Notes: generated by a model not told the origin, from the sequence alone. A DNA stretch of 64,000 nucleotides from DASZWJ01 sp963813895 (GCA_963813895.1 CAWFAS010000001.1:124001-188000), one strand, 5' to 3'; counted from the stretch's first letter, positions 46,299-55,686 are shown. Made by a program: numbers and translations.

Positions 46299-47575
46299 TT
46301 ACGTATTTCTCCTAGTATTCTCTTTTGGTGCAAATTTATTCAAAACTAGTTGACGTACAGTCCATAATACAAGTCCAGGAAGTTGCAACAGAATGAGGAT
46401 AGTGAAGGCTACTTTATAAGCAATTGCTGGATAATGAGTATAATTATTTGGCGGCCATAAATCTATTATATGACCAAAACCAGCTTGCACAATAAAGGCA
46501 CCAAATAAAATAAGTAGATTTAAACAAGTAGCGGCTCGGCCAGTAAGCTCTGGAGACACACTCTGCGCAATGATAGTGTACTCAAGACCGGCAAATGTAC
46601 CAAATAGCATAAATAGTATCGTAAGATATGGCATTGATGAACCAATATTTAATATAATACCCAACTGAATTAATACAAAACAAAAAATTCCAACAGCAGC
46701 TACAGTTAATGGTTTTATACCAAATTTTCCTGCTAACTCAGTAATTCTACCCACGCAAATGGTGCCAATTACAATACCAGCCATGCTAATAAATAACACG
46801 TTCGCAATCTCTACTTCTGAATAACCATTAACATCTCGTAGAAGTCTACCAACCCACAAACCCTGAATCCCAAAAAAAACAGCATGTGGAATTAAAAGTA
46901 AAGAGATTGTTTCTAGGAACTTGGGATTTCGATAAATAGCGAAGATAGAACGTAGTGGAGGTACTCGGCATGCAGACATACTATAGGATATTTTTGGTGT
47001 AAACACATAAATAATTGATCCCGTAATGGCCGTAACTATGCCAAGAATAATAAATATTTCGCGCCAATCTACAAATTCTAGTGCTAATTTAACGGGCAGA
47101 GTCGATGACATAGCTCCAAGCCCTCCAAGTGCAAGCAGGTAGCTATGTATTGAGGGGAGCTTTGATGGCGGCACCCAATAAGATATCGCCTTAATAGCAG
47201 ACATAAAACATGCTGCCAACCCTAATCCCATGATTGCTCTTGCAATTACCAATAATTCAAAACTTTTAGCGCCAGCAAATAATATAGCTCCTAATGCTGT
47301 GACTAGTAAGAGTACAAATTGGACAAGCCGTGGCCCATACATATCAAGAGCGATTCCAACAGGCAGTTGGGCAAGTGCAAAAGTAAAGAAATAAATACTT
47401 GTCATCCAGCCAATTTGACCTGGTGTAAGAGACATGCTAGCTATTAAATTTGGCGCGAGCACCGCATTGATGGTACGAAAAAAAAAGAAAGATAGTGTGC
47501 GAATGCAAACGGTAGAAACACTGTGCTAAAAAGTGCAAATTTAGTTAGAGGCTTTAAGTTACTTAAATTATGCAT
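46299..47575 (-). CDS. MFS transporter, interrupted by a poly-T frameshift
   Basis: The long frame (to GTG 47462, 387 residues) lacks the first helix. Upstream in another frame is MHNLSNLKPLTKFALFSTVF then LPFAFAHYLSFFF, the missing helix, starting at ATG 47575. The shift lies in a T9 tract (A9 on the plus strand, 47478-47486); T10 would give an intact protein of 425 residues, 12 helices. Sequence LDMYGPRLVQF is MFS motif A. Its start overlaps the cupin's stop by 8 bases. The role is export or import for the operon's compound. Confidence 0.75.
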
Positions 47576-48107
47576 ATTTATTTTCTATATTGGACACATC
47601 TTTGCTATATAGTTCTGCGTAAATATTTGTTTTTTCCCCGCTTATTTCTTCGCGCATAAGATTTCCAAGAGCAGCACTCTGCGGAAGATTTTGGAGCACA
47701 AAAAGAACAAGAAGATCTTGCTGACCACAATTCCCAAATTTGTGTAGACACCACGCTGGTATAAAAATCACATCGCCTGCCTCTATATGCATATTAGATT
47801 GATTATTTAGCATTGTCTCCCCTATCCCTGATTGCACAATATATAAATGCCAGAAAGAGTGAGCATGCGTCTTAGTTTCCTCTCCCCGTCTAATAACCTG
47901 TATAGCAAATGATAGGTCTGGAGCAATAGTTGCTGGTTCAGTACACGGATTTGATAGGACAATCGTACCACGCTCCTCATGTGGCAAAGTAGATAAAGCT
48001 GATTTTATATCGTTACCTTTCCAAATTACTGGTGAAGGGCAAGGGCGACTTGTCAATGCTAAATAATCTTTGAAAGATGTAATTTTTCCGTTTATAGGCA
48101 TCATAAT
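47568..48107 (-). CDS. Cupin-domain protein
   Basis: About 179 residues from MMPINGKITSF; a TTG at 48152 would add 15. The cupin core reads THAHSFWHLYIVQSGIGETM … GDVIFIPAWCLHKFGN: two early His, a later His, and Tyr where the metal Glu often sits. Similar to gentisate-dioxygenase-like or regulatory cupins. It is fifth to sixth in the KamA operon and overlaps the transporter start, so translation is coupled. An isomerase, oxygenase or sensor role is possible. Confidence 0.7.
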   Translation of the reverse strand: MMMPINGKITSFKDYLALTSRPCPSPVIWKGNDIKSALSTLPHEERGTIVLSNPCTEPATIAPDLSFAIQVIRRGEETKTHAHSFWHLYIVQSGIGETMLNNQSNMHIEAGDVIFIPAWCLHKFGNCGQQDLLVLFVLQNLPQSAALGNLMREEISGEKTNIYAELYSKDVSNIENKYA

Positions 48108-48244
48108 AAACCTGTGAATATTTGAGCATGATTGCTTCAATGTTTTTTGCAAAAAAGCTACCCGTTTATTTTAGTCTTGCGTTGTACTACATTAGTATAG
48201 TTTACATTTTTAATTATTTAGTCTATTGTTTATATACATTTGTT

Positions 48245-50107
48245 TTATGCTATATCCACACTAGATTTCGCTTGTTTAATGGAAATATTATCAAACATCT
48301 CTATGACACATTTTTCAGCGTCTTGCGTCTGCCTGGAACTCATAAACGGACGCGGCAAAGCATGAGTATAGAAATGAGGACCTTCAACTAAATAACCAAC
48401 AGCCCATACATTATTTAAGAGAATTCCATCACGAGTAATTGGATGGTTACACTCATCAATATCAATTCCACCCGGATGAAATGAGCTATTATAATATGGT
48501 CTTATCAGGCCACTATGTAAAAGATTATGAATCAAGATAGAAGAGTCGGTTTCTGGATAAAAAGCATCCAATTTTGCAATAATAAGAACATCAAAAAATT
48601 GCCTCTCTATTCCGTAATGGAACTGACTTTCAAGAACAAATTTAGACATTTTTTTATCAATATTTATCTTTGGATTGGGCGCGTTTGCTACGTTAAGAAT
48701 ACCCGTGTTCAGGAGCGCTAACCATTCAAAATTCCTAACTCTAGGAGGACCAAACGAGATACGATTCATAATAGGCGCATATTCATGTATAAATTTTCGG
48801 TGCGAATCCGGCGTGAGTCCTCCATGTTCAACAGCAGCTCGCAAACTTTCTCGAACTTCACGAATTACATCAGTGGCCGCTTTTACGGGACTGCTAATAT
48901 TTCCTTGATTTGCATGATCTAAATCAACCATCATGTGGTTCATAAAAAAATTTCTGAAAGCAGCAGGTGAATCAAATAATTTATCGCTAACTGGATAGAA
49001 TAACTTTTTAATAACTAAATTTTCTTCTTCGCCAATCTGATAATTATCGGGTTCTATTTTTTCTTTATACTTAGTGGTATGATAAACATATCCCATTTCC
49101 TTCAATAACAATGGAAGTATCTCTTTTTCAAAATCGAGTTGCTTATTGCCATTGATACTACTTGCCTTATCTCGCAATTTTTTAACTGCATCTTTTGTAA
49201 AAAAAATTGCTTTACGCTGTCCATTAATTCCTTTTTTATTAATTCCACGAGCAGCAAACGGAAGACAATTACGTGAAAAAACAATAATACGAGGTTCGTC
49301 CCCTGATTTATTATATTTCAAATAATTGCCCTCGCTGGTAAATTTACCCCCTCTACCTACTGTTAATTCTGCAACTACATCATGAGCCGTTAAACCCAAA
49401 CCCTGAACAGCGACTACTGCATCTGAATTAACCTTTAATAAGTTATCAACTGGATATGCTCCATTAAAATAGGCAAGCTTGCTATTGCGCCTTGAGTTAC
49501 TTTGGACAAATTCATCAAAACAATTATCCTCCTCATTAGAAATACGTTTACCATGGCCTGTTGTAATAAAGACATAATCGCTCGTAATAATAAAGTTATT
49601 ATCTAATTGAACAATATATTGCCCATTACATGTATGTTGCATATTAATGGCAAACTTTCTATGATGATAAACTTGAATGGTGATAGGTAGCGCTGCGATG
49701 GTTTGATTATATACCCATGTCGAATATTCCCCTAAAAGACTTCTGGGCAAGTAATCATGTTCACCGATTTCTTCACCAACATTTTGATTCACTTTATAAT
49801 ACGCATTCTCAAAACGTCGATAGCCTGCACTTCGTGCCCATTCAGTAAATGATGGTCCAGGGTTACTGGAATTGAATACACTGACATTATCACCGGGAAA
49901 TAGTGTTACCTGAGAAGCGAGGGTGTTAGTTAGTAGATAATTGGGCTGGCGGGAATTGTGCACTCCTTGACCACACTCCTTTGGATCAACCAAATGAATT
50001 TCAATTGGCATACTGTATAAGCGGCTACGTGATATTGAGACAATCCTTTCAAAAATGCTAAGTCCGCGCGGCCCCATGCCTATAATTGTCACAACATTTT
50101 TGTGCAT
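48245..50107 (-). CDS. FAD/NAD(P)-binding protein (COG4529-like)
   Basis: 620 residues. The dinucleotide fold IIGMGPRGLSIFERI starts at residue 8, a VDPKECGQGVHNSRQPNYLL block follows, and a second Rossmann site is VAVQGLGLTAHDVVAEL. The family includes large FAD/NAD(P) proteins near N-hydroxylating monooxygenases, but few are characterised. A good ribosome site (GGAAGGGAT) precedes the ATG. It sits in the KamA operon between the tautomerase and the cupin, so it probably oxidises or hydroxylates the pathway intermediate. Confidence 0.78.
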   Translation of the reverse strand: MHKNVVTIIGMGPRGLSIFERIVSISRSRLYSMPIEIHLVDPKECGQGVHNSRQPNYLLTNTLASQVTLFPGDNVSVFNSSNPGPSFTEWARSAGYRRFENAYYKVNQNVGEEIGEHDYLPRSLLGEYSTWVYNQTIAALPITIQVYHHRKFAINMQHTCNGQYIVQLDNNFIITSDYVFITTGHGKRISNEEDNCFDEFVQSNSRRNSKLAYFNGAYPVDNLLKVNSDAVVAVQGLGLTAHDVVAELTVGRGGKFTSEGNYLKYNKSGDEPRIIVFSRNCLPFAARGINKKGINGQRKAIFFTKDAVKKLRDKASSINGNKQLDFEKEILPLLLKEMGYVYHTTKYKEKIEPDNYQIGEEENLVIKKLFYPVSDKLFDSPAAFRNFFMNHMMVDLDHANQGNISSPVKAATDVIREVRESLRAAVEHGGLTPDSHRKFIHEYAPIMNRISFGPPRVRNFEWLALLNTGILNVANAPNPKINIDKKMSKFVLESQFHYGIERQFFDVLIIAKLDAFYPETDSSILIHNLLHSGLIRPYYNSSFHPGGIDIDECNHPITRDGILLNNVWAVGYLVEGPHFYTHALPRPFMSSRQTQDAEKCVIEMFDNISIKQAKSSVDIA

Positions 50108-50150
50108 TTATCCCTTCCTATTACTTTAAACTAATTTTTATTTGAATGCG

Positions 50151-50531
50151 CTAACTATATTGGGCTAATCCATTGCCAAATGACCAATTCTCTTTTGCTA
50201 CCTCAACCAGATTAATAAAAACATCTTCAGGCCTCATACCAACTTCCCTAACAAGTAGCTCCACAACCTTTGCATATAATGCTTTTTTGTGTTCAAGCGT
50301 TCGTGTATTATTTGCAGTGATCTGTATAATCAAAAGGTCATCAGTCCTAGCAATATCAAGATAGTTTGCTCCGAAAACAAAGTTATCTGACTCATGTTCA
50401 TTCATTACCATGAAAAAATCATTTTCAGGAACATTAAATGTTTCTCGCATAGCTTGATAAATACTTTTAAAGATAGCTTGTCTATATTCAGAAGATTTCC
50501 CTTTTTGTAATGAAACTCTAGTAAATGGCAT
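50151..50531 (-). CDS. Tautomerase-family protein
   Basis: 126 residues, a double-length tautomerase unit with Pro2 available as the catalytic base (MPFTRVSLQKG). Only about 8 residues differ from the first domain of the protein at 42953-44017, and the upstream AAGGAGTTTGAATT is the same, so the duplication includes the ribosome site. It is the fourth gene of the KamA operon. It likely interconverts keto/enol forms of an intermediate. Confidence 0.82.
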   Translation of the reverse strand: MPFTRVSLQKGKSSEYRQAIFKSIYQAMRETFNVPENDFFMVMNEHESDNFVFGANYLDIARTDDLLIIQITANNTRTLEHKKALYAKVVELLVREVGMRPEDVFINLVEVAKENWSFGNGLAQYS

Positions 50532-50557
50532 AATTCAAACTCCTTAATTATTGATAA

Positions 50558-51283
50558 CTAACTACTAGGGCCAAAATGAACGTTCACTCCAGCTGGTAGA
50601 GGTGTACGAGCTACATTTAATGACATTGCAAGCATAGCAAAATAACCATTAATTCCAACAAGATCAATAACCCCCTGTTCACCAAATAGATCTTTTACTG
50701 CTTTATAAGTTTGGTCACTTACAGCATGATCGCGCAATAACTCCATTGAAAAATCATATACTGCTGACTCGTCCTTTTTCATATGGACTGGACGCTTGCC
50801 TTGCGCAATAGCTGTAATAATCGCTAATGGAACACCTGCTTTTAAGGCTATTGGTTCATGTATATACCAGATGTACGGTTGATTCCACTCTTTGCCAACG
50901 ATAAGCATAGTCATTTCCCTTAAATGCGCTGGTAAAGCGCTATGGAATCGCAAGTACTCCCCAAGAATTTGTGCGCGGTTAAGAAACTCTGGACTGCGTA
51001 ACAGCACTGAAAAAGGACCAAATATACATCCCCTGGGGCCAGAGGCCAATGTACTAGCAGCAATTTTCTGTGATTCAGTCATTTGCTGAGTTGAGAGTGG
51101 TGGCATACGCTCTGAGCTGGTAGTGCTAGTTTCTTGGTTCTCTATTTTGCATGGATTAGGCCATGCGAGGGGGTCAGAATAACTTAACTTGGTATTTGCT
51201 AAAACATCTTGATTCATAACACACATAAAATAAGTTGAAACCACGAAGATAAATATTCTTTGATATTGTTTGGTTTTCATCAT
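50558..51283 (-). CDS. Exported carboxymuconolactone-decarboxylase-like protein
   Basis: 241 residues. A hydrophobic amino-terminal segment (IFIFVVSTYFMCVMNQDVLA) looks like a signal peptide, so the product is probably periplasmic. The rest is a CMD/AhpD-like helical domain (LPAHLREMTMLIVGKEWNQP, YIWYIHEPIALKAGVP). The AhpD CxxC is replaced by a Trp/His-containing stretch, so it is not a peroxidase. It starts 1 base after the MBL stop (TAAATGATG) with the ribosome site GGAG inside the previous gene. Confidence 0.72.
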   Translation of the reverse strand: MMKTKQYQRIFIFVVSTYFMCVMNQDVLANTKLSYSDPLAWPNPCKIENQETSTTSSERMPPLSTQQMTESQKIAASTLASGPRGCIFGPFSVLLRSPEFLNRAQILGEYLRFHSALPAHLREMTMLIVGKEWNQPYIWYIHEPIALKAGVPLAIITAIAQGKRPVHMKKDESAVYDFSMELLRDHAVSDQTYKAVKDLFGEQGVIDLVGINGYFAMLAMSLNVARTPLPAGVNVHFGPSS

Positions 51284-52111
51284 TTAAATCTCCGGATTAT
51301 TAAATAAATATTTATCGATGGTTTTCTCGTGTAAAAGTACTATGTCCGATTGCCCTGGCCAGGATGGGAACTCTGCGATAACCATTGGGTCATGGCCAGG
51401 AATAACATGGGTTTTCCCATCCGCCAATTTTTCTATGGATTTATACCCATCTAACATTTTGGCAACGTCAACCACGATGGGAAATGGATTGTTATTATAA
51501 TAATTAGACCAGTAATGAATAGCATCGCTAGCAAGCACAATCCACCCGCGTTTAGTTTGAACCCGCACTACTTGAAGACCTACTGTATGTCCACCGATTA
51601 AATGAATTGTAACACCCGGAGCAATTTCACTATCCCCCTTATACAAACATAAACGTTTGTTGAATAAATGTTTGATTGTGGTAACAATGTTTTCAACTTC
51701 ATACGGTTTACGTAATACATCATGAGTCATACAACTTCCAGTACAATATGCCATTTCTGCCTCTTGTACATGAAATATTGCATTAGGAAATAAATCAAGA
51801 TTGCCGGCATGGTCATAATGCATATGAGTAATAATAACATTATTAACATCAAGCACATCAACACCTATTTTTTCAAGCATTTCAATTGGTGAATGAAGCA
51901 GATTTCTGTGCCGTTTCAGAGCCATATTTAAGTTGAATCCAGTATCAACGACAATTGTCTGATCTTTATTACGAATTACCCATATATAAAAATCGAGCGG
52001 CATTGGTAAGTCATGTATGTCGTGGTGTATAAAATTCTCTCTGGACCTTCGTTCTTGATGTGTGGCATAGCGTAATGCATATACCTCATAGGTTTGGCTT
52101 GATTGTTGCAA
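51284..52111 (-). CDS. AHL-lactonase-like metallo-beta-lactamase hydrolase
   Basis: 275 residues. The di-zinc motif HMHYDHAGN (His96, His98, Asp100, His101) is complete, with later ligands in HLIGGHTVGLQ, LASDAIHYW and VIPGHDP. This pattern and length match the AttM/AiiA branch, which opens lactones such as acyl-homoserine lactones. Within this operon it may instead hydrolyse a pathway lactone. The TTG start is supported by AGGAG 9 bases upstream. It is second in the operon, 67 bp after the KamA gene. Confidence 0.8.
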   Translation of the reverse strand: MQQSSQTYEVYALRYATHQERRSRENFIHHDIHDLPMPLDFYIWVIRNKDQTIVVDTGFNLNMALKRHRNLLHSPIEMLEKIGVDVLDVNNVIITHMHYDHAGNLDLFPNAIFHVQEAEMAYCTGSCMTHDVLRKPYEVENIVTTIKHLFNKRLCLYKGDSEIAPGVTIHLIGGHTVGLQVVRVQTKRGWIVLASDAIHYWSNYYNNNPFPIVVDVAKMLDGYKSIEKLADGKTHVIPGHDPMVIAEFPSWPGQSDIVLLHEKTIDKYLFNNPEI

Positions 52112-52178
52112 CTCACTGCTCTCCTAGATTAGTAACGACATATAATCTCAGTCCACTTATTTATTATGTTTATTTTTC

Positions 52179-53459
52179 TTATTTTTCAAAAAAGAATTTC
52201 TGCTCGCCAAAAGCAGGTACTAAACCATCAAGCCAAGTAGCTGTTGCATCGAACTTAGCATAAAATGGCTTACGCACCCACTCAGGATTGCGTGCTTGCA
52301 AAAATTGTAGTGCGAATACTTTTTCTCCATATATATTCGCAATACCGTCAATTAGTACCTTGCCAGGAAATGCACTCATTGATGGGCCACGTACAGTACG
52401 TGCCAAACCTGATACTATTTGATAAGCAGATTGAAATATTTCGTATGCCCTTACCAAGGGTAGTTGGAAATAGTGGCTAGGCCCTGTATCACGTTCAACA
52501 AACATATAGTATGGAATAGCGCCTAGTCTAACACCAGTTGACCAAAGATTGGCCCAGTCTTCAGGGTTTTCGTTAACATGACGGATCAATGGGGCTTGCA
52601 TGCGCAATGTTGCACCAGATAATAAAATTCGTTTAATGGCTTTTTGCGCAATTTCAGAATTTATTTCAACTGGATGATTATAATGCCCCATGATTGCTAG
52701 GCTTTTTCCATGGGTTATTACTTTCTCAAAAAGGTAAAGAAGATCATCTGCATCTTTGTCAGTCACAAATCGCTGTGGCCAATATGAAACTGATTTTGTA
52801 CCGATTCTAATATTTTGAATATGTTCTAGCTCAGGAACTAATAGTGGTTCAATATAACTCGCAAGAGATTTTGTATTCATCACTAATGGATCACCGCCTG
52901 TAATCAATATATCGGTAACCTCTTTATGTTGTTTGAGATAGGCGACTAATTCATTTGAGTCTTTTGAACTAAATTTTAAGCCCTCCATATTAACAAACTG
53001 CGGCCAACGAAAACAAAATGTACAATAAGCATGACAGATTTGACCAGCACTTGGAAAGAACAGTACCGTCTCTTTATATTTATGCTGAATGCCTTGTGTT
53101 GGCATCCCATTTAACGTTGGCACATTATGTGTTTTCTGTCCTGCAGGATGGGGGTTCATACGCATTCGGATAGCATTTGCTGTTTTTTCAATTTCCTTTT
53201 CTGATTTTTTATTTAAAATCAAATCCAGAAGATGCTTATATTCCTGTGGATCTAACATATCCCTGTGAAGAAAAGTAAGTCGATACATTGGATCGTTAGG
53301 GATATTGTCCCAATTAATGAGTTCGTCTATAACGTATTGATTAGTTCGAAATGGCAAAACACAGGATACAACCAAAAGTGCTTCACGAAACTCCTCAGGT
53401 ATGTTCTGCCATTGAGTGGTTTTCTGGATAGAATTACGATTATACGGTTTATAGTTCAT
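52179..53459 (-). CDS. kamA: KamA-family radical SAM aminomutase
   Basis: 426 residues. The 4Fe-4S/SAM motif is Cys142-x3-Cys146-x2-Cys149 (QICHAYCTFCFRWPQF), followed by LITGGDPLVM. The probable PLP lysine is Lys367 in MSAFPGKVLIDG, where lysine 2,3-aminomutase has PGGGGK. KamA enzymes move an alpha-amino group to the beta carbon of lysine, glutamate or other amino acids. The altered PLP loop makes the substrate uncertain. It heads the minus-strand operon, and a 500-bp region before it holds the control signals. Confidence 0.82.
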   Translation of the reverse strand: MNYKPYNRNSIQKTTQWQNIPEEFREALLVVSCVLPFRTNQYVIDELINWDNIPNDPMYRLTFLHRDMLDPQEYKHLLDLILNKKSEKEIEKTANAIRMRMNPHPAGQKTHNVPTLNGMPTQGIQHKYKETVLFFPSAGQICHAYCTFCFRWPQFVNMEGLKFSSKDSNELVAYLKQHKEVTDILITGGDPLVMNTKSLASYIEPLLVPELEHIQNIRIGTKSVSYWPQRFVTDKDADDLLYLFEKVITHGKSLAIMGHYNHPVEINSEIAQKAIKRILLSGATLRMQAPLIRHVNENPEDWANLWSTGVRLGAIPYYMFVERDTGPSHYFQLPLVRAYEIFQSAYQIVSGLARTVRGPSMSAFPGKVLIDGIANIYGEKVFALQFLQARNPEWVRKPFYAKFDATATWLDGLVPAFGEQKFFFEK

Positions 53460-53958
53460 TTACATTACTCAAACAATGATAAGTCAATTAAATAGGGTCA
53501 TGAATCAATTATTTTTTCCGCTTGAATAGAGCATATGTCGAAGCACAATTAGAATTTTTCTATTTTTTACATTTGCAACATTGCCTTTTCATTCGCGCTA
53601 AAAATGTATTACTTCACCAGATCATCTTTGGTTGAGCTCTGATCTGACAATATTTTTCAGAACACATTGATTAAACAACTTTTTGCTATCTCTCATACCC
53701 TTCCGATGGTAAATAGTTATTAGCAGAATGTATTCTGAAACGATTAATAAACTGCATTAATCGTTTTTTTCCTTTCAACGAAATAGAGAATATTGTTACA
53801 TTTGGAAAGTTAAATTTTTTCCTGAGACCAACACAAATTAACAATATTCTTAGGATATTTTAATTTAACCTGTTGAAATTACGGAGATTTTGGTTTGTTT
53901 GGTTAAGGAAAATAGAAGATCTAGGATTTAAAAAAGAAGAGTTAGTATAATACTATAA
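53460..53958. other. Control region upstream of the KamA operon
   Basis: No coding frame is seen. The region is AT-rich, includes a hairpin with a T-run at 53738-53770, and separates the operon from the NarL-type regulator gene, which is on the same strand. The operon promoter should lie here. Confidence 0.5.
53738..53770 (+). terminator. Terminator-like hairpin
   Basis: AAACGATTAAT and ATTAATCGTTT form an 11-bp perfect stem with an AAACTGC loop, followed by a T-run. The T-run is on the plus strand, although both neighbours are on the minus strand; as the stem is perfect it may also work in reverse to end the regulator's transcript. Confidence 0.55.
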
Positions 53959-54564
53959 TTAAGAAAATAATTTTCGTATCTGATCTAGTGATTTTATACC
54001 CAATTTTTTCATTGAGTTGGATTTGATATTTGATACTGTTTTAGAGCTTATAAAACATTTTTCTGCTATTTTTTCCAGATCAATTCCAAGCGCTATCATC
54101 TTTAAGACATCATATTCTTTGGAAGTAAGTTTATTAATATTTTGTGTAGTTCTTTGATACTGGTATTTTATAATTTCAAAAGATAAATCAGGTTGGATAT
54201 ATTTTTTCCCACTATACACTGTTCTAATTGCTTCAATTAAAAAATAAATTGAAGACTTTAGCAATAATCCGCATGTAGGAGTTTGAAGTAATCGGCTTAA
54301 TGTCAATAAATTTCTTGTATTTGTTAGAAAAATACTTTTAGTAGTAGGATAATTCCGATGAATAAATTCACTAATGTGTATCCCGGATGCATCAGAAAAA
54401 TTAACATCCAGAATAACTATATCTGGTTTTTGATTTTTAATTAGTTCGGCACCTTCTTTCCAGTTAGTTGCCTCTCCTATTATCTCTAATTTTGTTTCGG
54501 CCAATAATTTCTTTATCCCTATACAAAATTGATGGTCTTCATCGATAATAACTAATCTTATCAT
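53959..54564 (-). CDS. NarL/FixJ-type response regulator
   Basis: 201 residues. Receiver with acidic residues in IIDEDHQF and phospho-acceptor Asp53 (VILDVNFSDASG), then a LuxR-type helix-turn-helix (LTSKEYDVLKMIALGIDLEK … CFISSKTVSNIKSNSMKKLG). The order matches GacA/LetA/UvrY-like regulators. No sensor kinase is adjacent. Its position 500 bp upstream of the KamA operon on the same strand makes it a candidate controller. Confidence 0.87.
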   Translation of the reverse strand: MIRLVIIDEDHQFCIGIKKLLAETKLEIIGEATNWKEGAELIKNQKPDIVILDVNFSDASGIHISEFIHRNYPTTKSIFLTNTRNLLTLSRLLQTPTCGLLLKSSIYFLIEAIRTVYSGKKYIQPDLSFEIIKYQYQRTTQNINKLTSKEYDVLKMIALGIDLEKIAEKCFISSKTVSNIKSNSMKKLGIKSLDQIRKLFS

Positions 54565-54879
54565 CCTCGCTTACCCTTATAATGATTGAATTTAGATAAA
54601 ATTTAATTTGACCTAAAATCCCAATTCCATGCCTGTTTCTATAGCTTCATATGGTTGAAAATCCAACCTTCTTTTCTTCTCTCAGCCTTACTAGAGGCCA
54701 TACGCTTGTCCTTGGTTTATTTTGTGATACATAGAACTCCAAAATTATTAGGCGAAAAACTGTTGAACAATGATTTTTTGAAGATATTAAAAAATCATTG
54801 GAATCTATAAACCATCGTGAGTAACCCAGTCGAGCCTATTAAGCATGCTTTTGGATGTTGTAATACCCAATCAATAAGT
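54565..54879. other. Gene-free stretch
   Basis: I see no conserved coding frame, RNA or repeat. It may include decayed sequence continuing from the RhuM-like remnant to its right. Confidence 0.4.
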
Positions 54880-55106
54880 TGTTTTAAATATAACTCGCAC
54901 CCTATTTTCATCTGCCATTTCCACATCAATATCGGTTTGAACTACCGAGATTTCCTCGGTATTTGCCATTTCGGTGAGTTCTTAGTCTAAGAAGATATTT
55001 TTTAGATGAAGACCTATATTGCCAGTTAAAGTATCAAGTAAAATCTACTAGTTGTTTTTGCGTTAGCCATACACTATCTTGGTCTAAGCGTACTTCAAAA
55101 AGTACC
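54880..55106 (-). pseudogene. RhuM-family (virulence RhuM/Fic-associated) remnant
   Basis: On the minus strand FEVRLDQDSVWLTQKQLVDF matches the start of RhuM-type proteins ('vrlede.vWLtQkqia.LF'). After a frameshift, GLHLKNIFLD, a TAA stop, and ELTEMANTEEISVVQTDIDV continue the family pattern ('i..HlkNIF..gEL…vvq'). About 75 codons remain with at least one frameshift and one stop. RhuM genes often ride on islands and restriction loci. Confidence 0.6.
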
Positions 55107-55334
55107 ACGATCATTCTGATAAAAAAATATTTAGCTCATGTTTATACCTTTAAGAAAAGAATAAATCAAAAGTAGGTGGTGACTAAACCTAGTATTTAAT
55201 AGCTTCGTGGGGCACTCTTGGGGAATTCATAAGCAAATAATGGCAGCTTTTAGCAACAAGTGTCAATACAGCAATATTTATAAGACATTGATTTAATTGC
55301 TGTATTAATTGCTGCTTGTTCTCAATTTTTAGCC

Positions 55335-55388
55335 CGACCAGGACTGTTAATCATTGGATCGCGGGTTCGAGTCCTGCTGGGGGAGTCA
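55335..55388 (+). other. tRNA-Asn 3' fragment, attachment-site candidate
   Basis: GGACTGTTAATC (anticodon loop with GTT) is followed by GCGGG-TTCGAGT-CCTGC (T arm, 55361-55377) and TGGGGGA (3' acceptor strand). The 5' acceptor strand and D arm are absent, and the anticodon stem does not pair, so it is not a functional tRNA. Island integrases commonly use the 3' half of tRNA genes and leave such a copy at the far end. Confidence 0.55.
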
Positions 55389-55501
55389 GTATTACTCGTA
55401 ATCGGTAGTTTTCAAAATTTCTAAATCCATACGCACGTTTCTGAATCAACTTCATCTTGCGCCGGAACCCGGGTCCCGCAGAATATTGCAAACAAATTAT
55501 C

Positions 55502-55686
55502 TATACCCGTTCCACTTAGGATTTCGGTGTTGGAGTAGTCCAGCTTGTGCTGAGATTTGTTCGATCTGATTGAGTAAAAACGCAGGAATAGTTATTCTTA
55601 TTTCGAGTTTTTACGATTGAAGATCGGACGAAGATTAGTGCAAGATGGGCTGCTCTAACACCGAAATCCTAAGTGGAACAGGTATA
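55502..55686. repeat. MITE-like element C, full copy 2
   Basis: Ends TATACCCGTTCCACTTAGG and CCTAAGTGGAACAGGTATA, with interior matching the element at 35707-35891 in inverse order (GTTTTTACGATTGAAGATCG and its partner). The outer few bases differ from copy 1 in the same way at both ends, so the two ends have changed together. Confidence 0.78.

Noticed and set aside
51284..52111. Quorum quenching as the definite role of the lactonase-like gene
   Set aside because: No LuxI/LuxR acyl-homoserine lactone pair is present and the gene is embedded in a metabolic operon; a pathway lactone is just as likely.
55335..55388. Intact tRNA gene
   Set aside because: No 5' acceptor strand or D arm can be found upstream, and the anticodon stem does not pair.
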